Positions 9,013 to 17,395 of a stretch of 64,000 nucleotides of DNA are shown here, in pieces (the first letter of the stretch is position 1; each line of letters starts with the position of its first letter). The stretch lies in the NCBI RefSeq assembly GCF_005938105.1, contig NZ_VCPE01000016.1, positions 62,001 through 126,000 on the forward strand, read 5' to 3'. Position numbers and translations under genes: made by a program. This DNA is from Brucella haematophila. GTDB taxonomy: Bacteria > Pseudomonadota > Alphaproteobacteria > Rhizobiales > Rhizobiaceae. The notes beneath the pieces are model-generated. The model did not search any database, was not told where the DNA came from, and saw only the letters and a program-made list of their open reading frames with translations.

Positions 9013-9427
9013 ATGCCCATCTGCCGACCCCGCCCTGCGTCAATATGTAGGTCTTTTCCCGTTGATTTTAAGCCCTTCAGTGGCACTTGCAACCGAGACT
9101 TATTACCAGCGAGCCCCTTGACACAACTAATATAGGTCAAGGCCCGGATTGCTAACGCTTTCTGCCAAAAACCACGGTCGTATTTTGTCAGAACCCGCAC
9201 CCCGGAAGAGCAAAAGGGCCTTCATAAATGCGTGATCAAAGGTGGGATCGACATCGGGCGACCAAAAAAATTTTCGGATAATTATGAACGACACGCTTAC
9301 CATAAACGGATTGGTAACGCTGATGACATTAGGGTGGAGGAATTAGATCGCTGTGTGCCTTTTGTGCCGCAGCTTAAAAGTTCCGGCAAGGCCAGCTCAT
9401 AGGCCAGCATTCAGATAGGTCATCATC
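9013..9427. other. Intergenic region between divergent clpS and the carboxypeptidase gene
   Basis: This 415-base stretch should hold the promoters of both divergent genes. An inverted repeat TTACCA/TGGTAA separated by 9 bases is visible near 9297-9317. No convincing protein-coding frame or RNA gene was recognised. Confidence 0.4.
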
Positions 9428-10870
9428 GTGCGTTTGGCATTCAGTAAAGTCGCATATGCCCTGAAAAAAGCGGCGCAAGCTACGCTCCTTCTCGCGACCG
9501 TGACGGGCTGTTCGACAGCCTCGACCACGATACCGGCTATTGCCGCAAGCGACAGGTATGCAGCAATCGTCGTCGATGCGAATACGGGCAAGACGCTTTT
9601 TGCCGCAAATGCCGATGCGCAGCGTTATCCCGCTTCGCTGACCAAGATGATGACGCTTTATATGCTGTTTGAAGCCATGCAGGCCGGACGCATCAACCGG
9701 GATACGCCGATTCCTGTGTCCGCTTATGCCCGCGCGCGTCCGCCAACAAAGATCGGTTTTCGCCCCGGCCAGACTATTCGCGCCGAAGATGCAGCTCTCG
9801 CCATGGTCACCAAATCCGCCAATGACGCGGCTACCGCAGTCGGCGAATATATTGGCGGCTCGGAAGAGCGCTTTGCCCAGATGATGACCGCCAAAGCGCG
9901 TCGTCTCGGCATGCGCAACACCACTTTCCGCAACGCATCCGGCCTTCCGAACATGGCGCAGCATTCCACGGCACGCGACATGGCGATTCTCGGCATTGCG
10001 CTGCGTCAGCATTTTCCGCGTGAATTCGCGTATTTCTCGCGTCGCAGCTTCGTTTATCGCGGTCAGACCATCAATGGTCACAACCGCCTGCTCGGCCGCA
10101 TTGAAGGCGTCGACGGCATCAAGACCGGCTATACCAATGCTTCCGGCTACAACCTCGTTTCGTCGGTCAATCTTGATGGCCGCCGCATCGTCGCCGTTGT
10201 GATGGGCGGCAATACCGGTGCAAGCCGTGATGCCCATATGGCGCAGCTGATCAACAAATACTTGCCGCAGGCCAAACGTGGCCGCAGCACAGACGCCCTC
10301 ATTGCCGCGACGAATGACGTGCCGCAAACCGTTGCCGCCGTCGATCTACCGAAGGCGAAACAGGCGCCTGTTCCAGTTGCACGCGTAGAAACGGTCAACG
10401 ACACGATCAATAGCGAATCCGGTGAAGGCGATGCGGATCAGCCGCAGGTGCTGGCGCTCGCCGCTCCGACCGCCCGTCCGGCAGCTCTTGCCGCACAGGC
10501 CGCCATTCGCCCGACGCCAAAGGCCTCTATCCCATCGGGAACGTTGCAGGCTCAGGCCCAAGCGCAGGCTCAGGCATCGCAGCAGGACGTTGATCCGGTC
10601 ACGACCGCATCAGCACCGTCTGCCGGCGGCTGGGCTATCCAGATCGGTTCGCTGCCAAGCGAAGGTCAGGCTCGCGACATGCTTGCCAAGGCTTCCTCGT
10701 CGGTCGGTGGCGCGCTGCGCAGTGCATCGCCCTACACGGAAACTTTCAACAAAGGCAACGCCACTTACTACCGTGCCCGTTTCGTCGGCTTCAACTCGAA
10801 ACAGGCCGCATGGGATGCTTGTGCATCTCTCAAGAAGAAGAGCTTCGGCTGCTATGCCGTCGCCAACTGA
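9428..10870 (+). CDS. D-alanyl-D-alanine carboxypeptidase with C-terminal SPOR domain
   Basis: A 480-residue class C-type low-molecular-mass penicillin-binding protein (peptidase S11), starting at GTG 9428. The catalytic motifs are S70-x-x-K73 (SLTK), S130-A-N132 and K232-T-G234. An N-terminal hydrophobic segment ending in TVTGCST may be a Sec signal or lipobox. The middle 330-400 is a low-complexity Ala/Gln/Pro linker with QAQAQAQAQ. Residues about 405-480 form a SPOR domain (WAIQIGSLPSEGQARDML), which binds denuded glycan at septa. It trims peptidoglycan pentapeptides in the periplasm, likely at division sites. Confidence 0.93.
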   Translation: MRLAFSKVAYALKKAAQATLLLATVTGCSTASTTIPAIAASDRYAAIVVDANTGKTLFAANADAQRYPASLTKMMTLYMLFEAMQAGRINRDTPIPVSAYARARPPTKIGFRPGQTIRAEDAALAMVTKSANDAATAVGEYIGGSEERFAQMMTAKARRLGMRNTTFRNASGLPNMAQHSTARDMAILGIALRQHFPREFAYFSRRSFVYRGQTINGHNRLLGRIEGVDGIKTGYTNASGYNLVSSVNLDGRRIVAVVMGGNTGASRDAHMAQLINKYLPQAKRGRSTDALIAATNDVPQTVAAVDLPKAKQAPVPVARVETVNDTINSESGEGDADQPQVLALAAPTARPAALAAQAAIRPTPKASIPSGTLQAQAQAQAQASQQDVDPVTTASAPSAGGWAIQIGSLPSEGQARDMLAKASSSVGGALRSASPYTETFNKGNATYYRARFVGFNSKQAAWDACASLKKKSFGCYAVAN

Positions 10871-10943
10871 TCAAGCGCGAGGGGACTTTCGCCCCTCGCA
10901 ACAGCTTCAAACCCGAATTTTGTAAAGCGTAGAGGGTTTCGAG

Positions 10944-11237
10944 ATGTCCAATATGAAAGACACTTACGTACAACCACCGCTGAAGACCGTCTGGTCTCAT
11001 GAAGAAAGCCGTGCGCCTGCACTCGGCGGCCTGTTTTCCGTGCAGACACTCAAGCAAGCCGCATTGCGGATTGCTGATGTACGCCGCGGCACCGGGTTTC
11101 AAACCCGTGATCTCGTCGGTCTGCTGGTCAGCCACGCAGCCCGCAACAAGCGCCTTTCCCAGCCACGCGCACGGATGCGCATGACGCTGCCTGTCAATTC
11201 CAACACGATCACCGTTCGCGTGACGATCGAGAACTGA
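10944..11237 (+). CDS. Conserved-looking small basic protein of unknown function
   Basis: A 97-residue protein lying 73 bases after the carboxypeptidase and ended by a good terminator, with an AGAGGG ribosome binding site before the ATG. It is rich in Arg and has no membrane segment or recognised domain. The C-terminal part (RARMRMTLPVNSNTITVRVTIEN) looks like beta strands. Coding is supported by ribosome-binding site, length and terminator placement, not by homology. Confidence 0.6.
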   Translation: MSNMKDTYVQPPLKTVWSHEESRAPALGGLFSVQTLKQAALRIADVRRGTGFQTRDLVGLLVSHAARNKRLSQPRARMRMTLPVNSNTITVRVTIEN

Positions 11238-11259
11238 CCGGAAACCAAACTGAACGACA

Positions 11260-11289
11260 AAAAGCCCGGCAGTGCCGGGCTTTTTGTTT
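11260..11289 (+). terminator. Rho-independent terminator
   Basis: AAGCCCGGCA and TGCCGGGCTT form a 10-bp stem with almost no loop, flanked by A-run and TTTTTGTTTT. The symmetry allows it to work on both strands between the converging small basic protein and DUF1489 genes. Confidence 0.93.
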
Positions 11290-11304
11290 TAAGAGGCATT
11301 CAAA

Positions 11305-11742
11305 TCAGAGCAGCCCAAGTGCGGCCAGTTCCTGACGCAGTTCGGCAGGAAGTGCCGCCCTGCCCGATTTTCCGGCTGCTTCATCCCTTGGCACTTCATT
11401 ATCACTCAGATAACGCCAGCCCTGAAAAGCGCGGCGCGGTTGCCATTCCGTCGGGACGATCTTCGGTTCAAGTACGAAATGGCAGCGGCTGATGCCTGCC
11501 TCATCCGTGAAGGGACGGACATCCAGCAATCGCTGTCGGCACTGGATATTGCCCTTGATGACCCAATAGAGCGAACCGCCTTCAAGCAGCTCGTCAATAC
11601 GCTTTGGCACCATCCGTGTCGTATGGGTCTGTTCGGGCACAATCCCTGCGCCCCGCTGTTCTGCGAGGCGGAAGTCGATCCAGGCTGCGAGATCTTCGAT
11701 ACTATCGCAACCGACACAAAGCTTGACGAGATTGAGAGCCAT
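11305..11742 (-). CDS. DUF1489 family protein
   Basis: A 145-residue protein matching the alphaproteobacterial DUF1489 family: MALNLVKLCVG, RMVPKRIDELLEGGSLYWVIKG, CRQRLLDVRPFTDEAGI and HFVLEPKIVPTEWQPRRAFQGWRYL. The function is unknown. It is cytosolic by sequence and probably single-gene; no partner is nearby except the convergent terminator. Confidence 0.88.
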   Translation of the reverse strand: MALNLVKLCVGCDSIEDLAAWIDFRLAEQRGAGIVPEQTHTTRMVPKRIDELLEGGSLYWVIKGNIQCRQRLLDVRPFTDEAGISRCHFVLEPKIVPTEWQPRRAFQGWRYLSDNEVPRDEAAGKSGRAALPAELRQELAALGLL

Positions 11743-11839
11743 GGAAGCGGTTTAGCCAAGGGACGCGATCGCTTCAAGCGTGAAGAATCGCGTTCTCCTA
11801 AAATTGAGCGCCTGAATCAAAAAGCGGCATGTGTGCGAA

Positions 11840-11944
11840 AATGGTGATTTTCGAGTACCGGAGCGGAGCGTGCTCAAGGACGTGAGCACCGGAAGCCTCG
11901 CATAATCCCGAAAAGTTGCAGACTTTTCGATTCAGATTATGCGA
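11840..11944. repeat. Palindromic intergenic repeat (Bru-RS-like style)
   Basis: About 105 bases with three nested or tandem hairpins: GTGCTCA/TGAGCAC (11870-11889), CGCATAATC/GATTATGCG (11899-11943), and inside it CGAAAAGT/ACTTTTCG (11909-11929). The length and the TTTTCGAGTACCGGAGCG opening resemble the short palindromic repeats known in Brucella, but the family assignment is from memory and was not searched. Confidence 0.6.
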
Positions 11945-12006
11945 AAGCAGATTTCAAATTGCCATTTGCAGCCACACAGGACGACTTTTGGAACAGGCTC
12001 GAGCGG

Positions 12007-13410
12007 TCAGCAGGCCACCACGTTCACCGCGAGACCGCCCTGACTGGTTTCCTTATAGCGCTCGCTCATGTCGTGGCCGGTCTGGCGCATGGTTTCGATG
12101 CAGGCATCCAGCGGCACGAAATGCTTGCCGTCGCCCTTCACTGCCAGCGACGCAGCGGTTACAGCCTTCACGGCACCCAGTGCGTTGCGTTCGATACAAG
12201 GCACCTGAACCAGTCCGGCGACCGGGTCGCACGTCATGCCGAGGTGATGCTCAAGCGCGATTTCAGCGGCATTTTCGATCTGTTCGGGCGAACCGCCAAG
12301 AACAGCGGCAAGTCCCGCTGCCGCCATTGCCGATGCGGACCCCACCTCGCCCTGGCAGCCAACTTCAGCGCCGGAAATAGACGCATTGTGCTTGATAACG
12401 CCGCCGATAGCCGCCGAGGTCAGCAGAAAATCGCGAATACCCTTCTGGTCGGCATCGTCGTGGAAATGCAGATAATAGCGGAGCACTGCCGGGACGACGC
12501 CCGCCGCGCCATTGGTCGGTGCCGTAACCACCCTGCCACCCGAAGCGTTTTCCTCGTTGACTGCCATGGCATAGACCGACAGCCAGTCATTGGCGAGCAG
12601 CGGGTTGCTGCGATTGTTGCGCCAGTCATCCTGGAGCTTGTCGTGGATATGACGCGCACGACGACGAACGCCCAGCCCACCCGGCATAATGCCTTCACGG
12701 CTCAGGCCGCGCTCGATGCAGCCGCGCATAGCGCCCCAGACGCGATCCAGACCTGCGTCAAGCTCGTCACGCGACATATGCACTTCTTCATTGGCGCGCT
12801 TCATTTCAGCAATCGACAGCCCGCTATCATGGGCCATAACCAGCATTTCGGCGGCGTTGCGGAAAGGATAAGGCACATCGGCCTTGTCATCCTGCTTCGC
12901 TCCACTGCGCTGGACGCGGCTCAACTCTTCCTCGGTGACGACGAAGCCGCCGCCAATGGAAAAATAAGCACGGCGCAACAGCAGATTGTCGTCGCGATCA
13001 TAGGCAGAAAACGCCATGCCATTGGCGTGGCCGGGAAGTGGCGTCTTGCGGTCGAGAACGAGATCAACCGTAGGATCGAATTGGTAAGACGGATGGCCTT
13101 CCGGCTGCACTTTCTTAGCTGCCAGAACCTTCTCTACTTCCGTATCCATGATATCGGGGTCGATTGTGTCCGGCAGAAAGCCGCACAGGCCGAGAATGAC
13201 CGCGCGGTCGGTCGCGTGGCCAACACCGGTATAAGCCAGTGAACCGTGCAGGCTCGCCTTCAGGCGAACGATCCTGGAATGCGCAGGCCGAGGCCAGTTG
13301 CCGCTGATGATCTCATTGAGAAACATCCGGGCAGCCGTCATGGGGCCCATCGTATGGGAACTGGAAGGCCCAATACCAATCTTGAAGAGATCGAAAACCG
13401 ACAGAAACAT
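12007..13410 (-). CDS. sdaA: L-serine ammonia-lyase (L-serine dehydratase), single-chain iron-sulfur type
   Basis: A 467-residue protein from the ATG at 13408-13410 ([20 protein letters not shown]), which fits the family start; the 14-residue upstream extension does not. It deaminates L-serine to pyruvate and ammonia. The N-terminal beta domain has the SSHTMGPM motif. The alpha domain has cysteines for an oxygen-sensitive [4Fe-4S] cluster in [23 protein letters not shown] and VQVPCIERN. It stands alone; a strong promoter was not identified. Confidence 0.95.
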   Translation of the reverse strand: MFLSVFDLFKIGIGPSSSHTMGPMTAARMFLNEIISGNWPRPAHSRIVRLKASLHGSLAYTGVGHATDRAVILGLCGFLPDTIDPDIMDTEVEKVLAAKKVQPEGHPSYQFDPTVDLVLDRKTPLPGHANGMAFSAYDRDDNLLLRRAYFSIGGGFVVTEEELSRVQRSGAKQDDKADVPYPFRNAAEMLVMAHDSGLSIAEMKRANEEVHMSRDELDAGLDRVWGAMRGCIERGLSREGIMPGGLGVRRRARHIHDKLQDDWRNNRSNPLLANDWLSVYAMAVNEENASGGRVVTAPTNGAAGVVPAVLRYYLHFHDDADQKGIRDFLLTSAAIGGVIKHNASISGAEVGCQGEVGSASAMAAAGLAAVLGGSPEQIENAAEIALEHHLGMTCDPVAGLVQVPCIERNALGAVKAVTAASLAVKGDGKHFVPLDACIETMRQTGHDMSERYKETSQGGLAVNVVAC

Positions 13411-13651
13411 TCCACACCTTCTACAGCCCACCGACATGCGGGAACTGACCAAGCTTTGACCGTAACACTAGCCCTTTCAGGACCATTGTATACGCGAGCG
13501 AATACAATACGCGTTTCGGTACATTCATATCAGATAGTGTAGGAAAGGAATAACGCAAACGGATTGCCGAAATGCGGCATCAATTTTCCGGAATGCGTAG
13601 CTCTGTTTCCGCGCTGCCGTCGGATCAGTCTGATCCGCAGCGCCTCATCGA

Positions 13652-13762
13652 TCAGACAGAGAAGAGGTAGGCCATGAGAATGATAGCGGCGAGCCCAATG
13701 ACTGCCCAGAGCGTGACGCCCCAGCAGGATTTTTGAACGGTTTCGTCCATGGAACTTTTCAT
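13652..13762 (-). CDS. Putative 36-residue single-pass membrane protein
   Basis: A reverse-strand frame reads MKSSMDETVQKSCWGVTLWA, then VIGLAAIILMAYLFSV and a TGA. It has a short polar N-terminus, then one helix of about 20 hydrophobic residues running to the C-terminus. AGGG lies just before the ATG, and a TAACAGTG/CACTGTTA inverted repeat (13787-13815) lies upstream and could be an operator. It occupies an otherwise empty 570-base gap. There is no function or named family; coding is inferred from the clean membrane-peptide pattern. Confidence 0.55.
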   Translation of the reverse strand: MKSSMDETVQKSCWGVTLWAVIGLAAIILMAYLFSV

Positions 13763-13981
13763 AACCCTATTGTGTATCGGTCCGGATAACAGTGGTTTTG
13801 ATCACGTCACTGTTACCAATCATATAGCTGCGTGAAGTGCGAAAAGCAACGGCGAAAAACGGCTGAAATGCGGCGGCCTGTTAAAAGCATCAGCATCGCA
13901 CTTCAAAAACATAATTCCAATCAAAAGCTTACTAAATTTTTTCGTTAACAAAAGCTTTATAGTGACGGCAGAATTGCGGCA

Positions 13982-14773
13982 TCAGGGTTGTGGCAGGAAC
14001 ATATCTGTCTTGCCTGTGAACCGGTAAGCGGCCAGCCCAACCCACTCCCGCATCGCCACGCTGAAACGCGACAAGGCATCATTGGGTGACTCCAGATAGA
14101 TGGAGAATTTCTCGTTGAGGCGCGTCTTGTAATCCACTGGCCATGCGATCACGTCGAAACCGGCCTTGCGAAAACAACCCACCGCACGTGGCATGTGATA
14201 AGCGGAGGTCACCAGCAGCCACTTTTCACCCGGCTTGGGTTGGGCCAACTCTTTCGAGAAAACCGCATTTTCAACCGTGTTGCGCGACTTGTTCTCGTAA
14301 ATATAGCGCCCCCCGGAGAAACCGAGATCGTTCAGAAGCGCGCGTGTCGTGTCGGCTTCACTGCTCGATTCTTCAAAAAATGCACCCTCGCCGCCGGAAA
14401 CGATGACCTTTGCATCGGGATAAAGCCGCGCAAGTCGCATGGCTTCGACGATACGGTCAGCCGCGCTATTCAATTCAAATCCCGGTCGTCCCGCATTGAT
14501 GTCACCGTTCATGTAACCGCCCAGAACGACAATACCATCGACACGCTCCGGCAAAGCAGTTTTAGGAAACCGGTCTTCCAGCGGTGCGAGAAACAAAGCA
14601 CCAAGCGTCGTGAAAGCACTGAAAAACAGAACAAGCGCAGCCGCTCCCAACGCAGCCAGGCCGGTTTTGCGAAAGCCGACCCACACAGTCACAAAGCCAA
14701 GCAAAACAAACAGGAAAATGATCGTAAGTGGTTGAAAGAAAAGCCAGAAAAGTTTTGAAAAACTATAGAACAC
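13982..14773 (-). CDS. YdcF family membrane protein (DUF218, SanA/ElyC-like)
   Basis: A 263-residue protein with two N-terminal membrane helices (about 8-32 and 38-60), then a soluble DUF218 domain. Family motifs seen: VDGIVVLGGYM, NSAADRIVEAMRLARLYPDAKVIVSGG, SRNTVENAVFSKEL, and WLLVTSAYHMPRAVGCFRKAG. In E. coli, ElyC and SanA of this family affect envelope and undecaprenyl-phosphate metabolism, so a periplasm-facing envelope role is plausible. It is divergent from the DUF1624 gene, with a 7-bp GCGGGAT/ATCCCGC hairpin (14801-14817) in the shared upstream region. Confidence 0.88.
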   Translation of the reverse strand: MFYSFSKLFWLFFQPLTIIFLFVLLGFVTVWVGFRKTGLAALGAAALVLFFSAFTTLGALFLAPLEDRFPKTALPERVDGIVVLGGYMNGDINAGRPGFELNSAADRIVEAMRLARLYPDAKVIVSGGEGAFFEESSSEADTTRALLNDLGFSGGRYIYENKSRNTVENAVFSKELAQPKPGEKWLLVTSAYHMPRAVGCFRKAGFDVIAWPVDYKTRLNEKFSIYLESPNDALSRFSVAMREWVGLAAYRFTGKTDMFLPQP

Positions 14774-14888
14774 TATGAAACCCCAAACGAACCGGTCAAT
14801 GCGGGATCGAATCCCGCCTATCGCAATACTATAGAATTGGGCTCAGGCTGTGTTAGAGATTTACGAGGAATCGGAGCCGGAAAGCACC

Positions 14889-15887
14889 ATGCAGAACACT
14901 GCCGAAGCGGAAACCACATCTGCCACCCCTCGCGCCTCTCTGGGGCGTCTCGGGCGCATCGATATTGCGCGCGGCATCGCGCTGATCGCCATGGCGATCT
15001 ATCATTTTGGCTGGGATCTGGAGTTTTTTGGCTATATGGCCCCGGCAACAACGGCAGAGGGCGGCTGGAAACTGTTTGCGCGCTGCATCGCCTCCAGCTT
15101 CCTGTTTCTCGTCGGTTTCAGCCTCGTTCTCGCTCATGGTCGCGGCATACGCTGGCGTTCGGTGGGCATACGCCTGCTACAGATCGTGGTTGCAGCAGCG
15201 GCGATCACTGGCGTCACCTATCTGATGTCGCCGGAGAGCTTCATCTTTTTCGGCATTCTGCATCAGATTGCACTGGCGAGCGTTCTCGGCCTGCTCTTCT
15301 TGCGCCTGCCGTGGATTGTGACTCTGATCGCTGCGGCGTTGGTCATTGCCGCGCCATACTTTGCCAGAGCCGAGGTTTTCAATCATCCCGCTCTGGCGTT
15401 TGTCGGGCTTTCGACCGTCCCAATACGTTCCAATGACTATGTGCCGTTGTTCCCCTGGTTTGGCGCTGTTCTGTTGGGGATGGCGGCGGCGCGTATCGCC
15501 CAGCGTTACAATTTGCTGCCGCTTCTGGCGGGAGGCATCAAGCCCGCCTTCCTGCAAAAGCCGCTCACCTTCATTGGCAGGCACAGCCTTGCCTTCTACC
15601 TCATTCACCAGCCGGTGCTCATTTCGCTGGTTTATGTGTTTGTGCAGATCGCGCCGCCTGCCCGACCGGCGCCCAGAGAAGCCTTCACGCAGTCATGCGT
15701 GGCGGCCTGTTCGCAAACCGGCAGCGAAGCGCTTTGCAAGGCGTTCTGCGGCTGCGTCGTGAGTGAACTCGACAAGGCGCAACTGTTTGATGATGTCTTT
15801 ACCGGCAAGGCCGATCAACAGAACAACAGCACGGTTCGGGAAATTGCGAATATGTGTTCGCCAGTTCCCGATACCCAACCCGAATAA
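14889..15887 (+). CDS. DUF1624/HGSNAT-like membrane acyltransferase with Cys-rich C-terminal tail
   Basis: A 332-residue protein from ATG 14889; a GTG at 14850 would add 13 residues. It has about eight membrane segments. RIDIARGIALIAMAIYHFGWDL is the DUF1624 signature with the conserved His of heparan-alpha-glucosaminide N-acetyltransferase-like proteins. Others are FFGILHQIALAS, VPLFPWFGAVLLGMA and FIGRHSLAFYLIHQPVLI. After the last helix, about 75 residues carry seven cysteines (CVAAC, C, CGC, C), unlike the compact family. The substrate is unknown; the acyl-transfer role is family-based inference. Confidence 0.85.
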   Translation: MQNTAEAETTSATPRASLGRLGRIDIARGIALIAMAIYHFGWDLEFFGYMAPATTAEGGWKLFARCIASSFLFLVGFSLVLAHGRGIRWRSVGIRLLQIVVAAAAITGVTYLMSPESFIFFGILHQIALASVLGLLFLRLPWIVTLIAAALVIAAPYFARAEVFNHPALAFVGLSTVPIRSNDYVPLFPWFGAVLLGMAAARIAQRYNLLPLLAGGIKPAFLQKPLTFIGRHSLAFYLIHQPVLISLVYVFVQIAPPARPAPREAFTQSCVAACSQTGSEALCKAFCGCVVSELDKAQLFDDVFTGKADQQNNSTVREIANMCSPVPDTQPE

Positions 15888-15893
15888 GCGGTG

Positions 15894-16292
15894 TTACGTA
15901 CTGACGCCGAGTTCCGCCAGCCGCTCAATGCAAGCTTCTTCGATCTGATCCAGCTCGCCGACCGTTTCGTCGATGTCGCGGCGCTTCTGGCGCAGGTCGT
16001 CGCGTTTTTCTTCGACGCGCTTCATCAAAAGCTTGAGCTGACCCGTTTCACCGGGCGGCTCGCGATACATCTGAATAATCTCGTGAATCTCGGCGATGGA
16101 GAAGCCCAGACGCTTGCCACGCAGAATCTGCTTGAGAAGGTGGCGGTCCGACGGGCGGAACAAGCGGGTCCGACCACGCCGAACGGGCGCAATCAGTCCT
16201 TCATCTTCGTAGAAACGCAAGGTGCGGGTTGATATCCCGAATTCTCGCGTCAGTTCCGTAATCGTATAATATTCGCGCACCACGATCATCAC
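15894..16292 (-). CDS. MerR family transcriptional regulator, LiuR-like
   Basis: A 132-residue regulator. The N-terminal MerR helix-turn-helix and wing are clear (YYTITELTREFGISTRTLRF YEDEGLIAP, RLFRPSDR), followed by LKQILRGKRLGFSIAEIHEIIQMY and a C-terminal coiled coil (about 85-125). The sequence is closest in style to LiuR, which controls leucine/isovalerate catabolism and has no metal-binding cysteines. No liu genes lie nearby, so the target operon is elsewhere or the assignment is loose. It is convergent with the DUF1624 gene, 6 bases apart. Confidence 0.8.
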   Translation of the reverse strand: MMIVVREYYTITELTREFGISTRTLRFYEDEGLIAPVRRGRTRLFRPSDRHLLKQILRGKRLGFSIAEIHEIIQMYREPPGETGQLKLLMKRVEEKRDDLRQKRRDIDETVGELDQIEEACIERLAELGVST

Positions 16293-16654
16293 ACCTTACT
16301 TAAGAGTACATTTTGAACTGAATGGATCAGACTTGCACCCTCGATCTTTATTTTACGCTCATCTTATCCAAAAACCGTCACGCGGTTTTCGGGACACGCA
16401 CCAAATGATTGAATGTTGTGCAACCGCATTTACGTAAAAGTCAACATCAATCCGTCACATACTAAAATATTGCCATTCTTTTAGGAGCCGCAATCTTGGG
16501 CCCATAACAGGCAGAAATTGCGAAGAATGCGCGAATACTAGCGGAAAAGGCATATTAAAACAGCGATATAGCGCAGTAACGGCTTGACGATCTTGCCATG
16601 ATGTTGCCGATCATGCGTTATAGCGACATCACGAAACAAGCATGACGGCAATTT
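16293..16654. other. Intergenic region upstream of the MerR gene
   Basis: This 362-base AT-richer stretch contains the MerR promoter region with TACT and AGTA arms around 16300-16312. It also has a palindrome AAAACCG/CGGTTTT (16371-16389) continuing into TTTTCGGGACACGC, which is typical of dispersed rhizobial repeats. No RNA gene was recognised. Confidence 0.45.
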
Positions 16655-17023
16655 ATGCGGCGCTCGATAAAATACACATTGATCGGACTCATCGTCATCG
16701 CAATCGGCGGTGCGGTTCCATTTGCGGTCGAGCCTATCGTCGTCAAGATCGGCGAAGGATCGATTCGCCAACTCGCGCAGGATGGCAAATTCTGCAAAAC
16801 AGACACGTGCGATGAAGGCATCCAATATGTGACGGCCTTTCTGGAAACCAATTATGGCCTCTCGCCGCACGATGTTAAATGGTGTATGGGCGTCGATGTC
16901 ATCGCACACTACGAATTGCCCTTCGGCAATAATCTGAAAAAATCTGTCACAGACCGTATGTATGCCCGATGCGGAGATCCCCGGCAGGACGCACCTGATG
17001 AGGGCGATCACAGCGAAGAATAG
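16655..17023 (+). CDS. Hypothetical exported or membrane-anchored small protein
   Basis: A 122-residue protein with an N-terminal hydrophobic segment (YTLIGLIVIAIGGAVPFAV, about 7-25) acting as signal or anchor. The outer part has four cysteines (FCKTDTCDEG, KWCMG, ARCGD), consistent with two periplasmic disulfides. No domain is recognised. The Shine-Dalgarno is weak. It ends 23 bases before the VanZ gene, and the two probably share a transcript. An opposite-strand frame covers much of the same DNA but lacks such a signal. Confidence 0.65.
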   Translation: MRRSIKYTLIGLIVIAIGGAVPFAVEPIVVKIGEGSIRQLAQDGKFCKTDTCDEGIQYVTAFLETNYGLSPHDVKWCMGVDVIAHYELPFGNNLKKSVTDRMYARCGDPRQDAPDEGDHSEE

Positions 17024-17046
17024 AGCCGAATAGAGGACACACTTTC

Positions 17047-17391
17047 ATGAAGCGTTTTTTGCGCATTGTTGCCTGGCTTGTCCTCGTTTTCATCCTCATA
17101 GTCACGGTCGGCCCGATCAACTTGCGCCCTGTCAGTGGTGAACCTGCGGATGTTGAACGTTTCGGCGCATTCTTTCTCGTGGGTACGCTTTTTGCGCTCG
17201 CCTATCCCCGCCATTGGCTGTCGGTCTTGTTGCTGACGGTTGGCTGCGCAGGCGCTTTCGAGCTTTTGCAGCGTCTGGCGCCCGGGCGTCATGGGGAAAT
17301 TGCGGATTTTCTGTTCAAGGCCGCCGGAGCTGTCTGCGGAACGACCGCAGGCTATTTGCTAAGCCGGCTGATACCAGCCAGCAAATCATAA
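17047..17391 (+). CDS. VanZ family membrane protein
   Basis: A 114-residue protein with about four membrane segments and the VanZ-like pattern: VGPINLRPVSGEPADVERF GAFFLVGTLFAL, then FELLQRLAPGRHGEIADFLFKAAGAVCGTTAGYLL. GAGG lies 9 bases before the ATG. The name comes from a teicoplanin-resistance accessory protein. Most alphaproteobacterial members are uncharacterised, so resistance should not be assumed. It follows a small exported protein gene. Confidence 0.85.
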   Translation: MKRFLRIVAWLVLVFILIVTVGPINLRPVSGEPADVERFGAFFLVGTLFALAYPRHWLSVLLLTVGCAGAFELLQRLAPGRHGEIADFLFKAAGAVCGTTAGYLLSRLIPASKS

Positions 17392-17395
17392 TCAA

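Noticed and set aside
9428-10870. Beta-lactamase rather than carboxypeptidase
   Set aside because: The SxxK, SxN and KTG motifs with the C-terminal SPOR domain fit a peptidase S11 D,D-carboxypeptidase; the class A Glu166 region was not seen.
16538-17011. 157-residue minus-strand frame opposite the small exported protein
   Set aside because: It has no signal or domain and would overlap the plus-strand gene that has a clear N-terminal hydrophobic signal and an operon partner.
17047-17391. Antibiotic-resistance interpretation of the VanZ-like gene
   Set aside because: There are no vanA/H/X-type genes nearby, and most VanZ-fold proteins in this class are uncharacterised.
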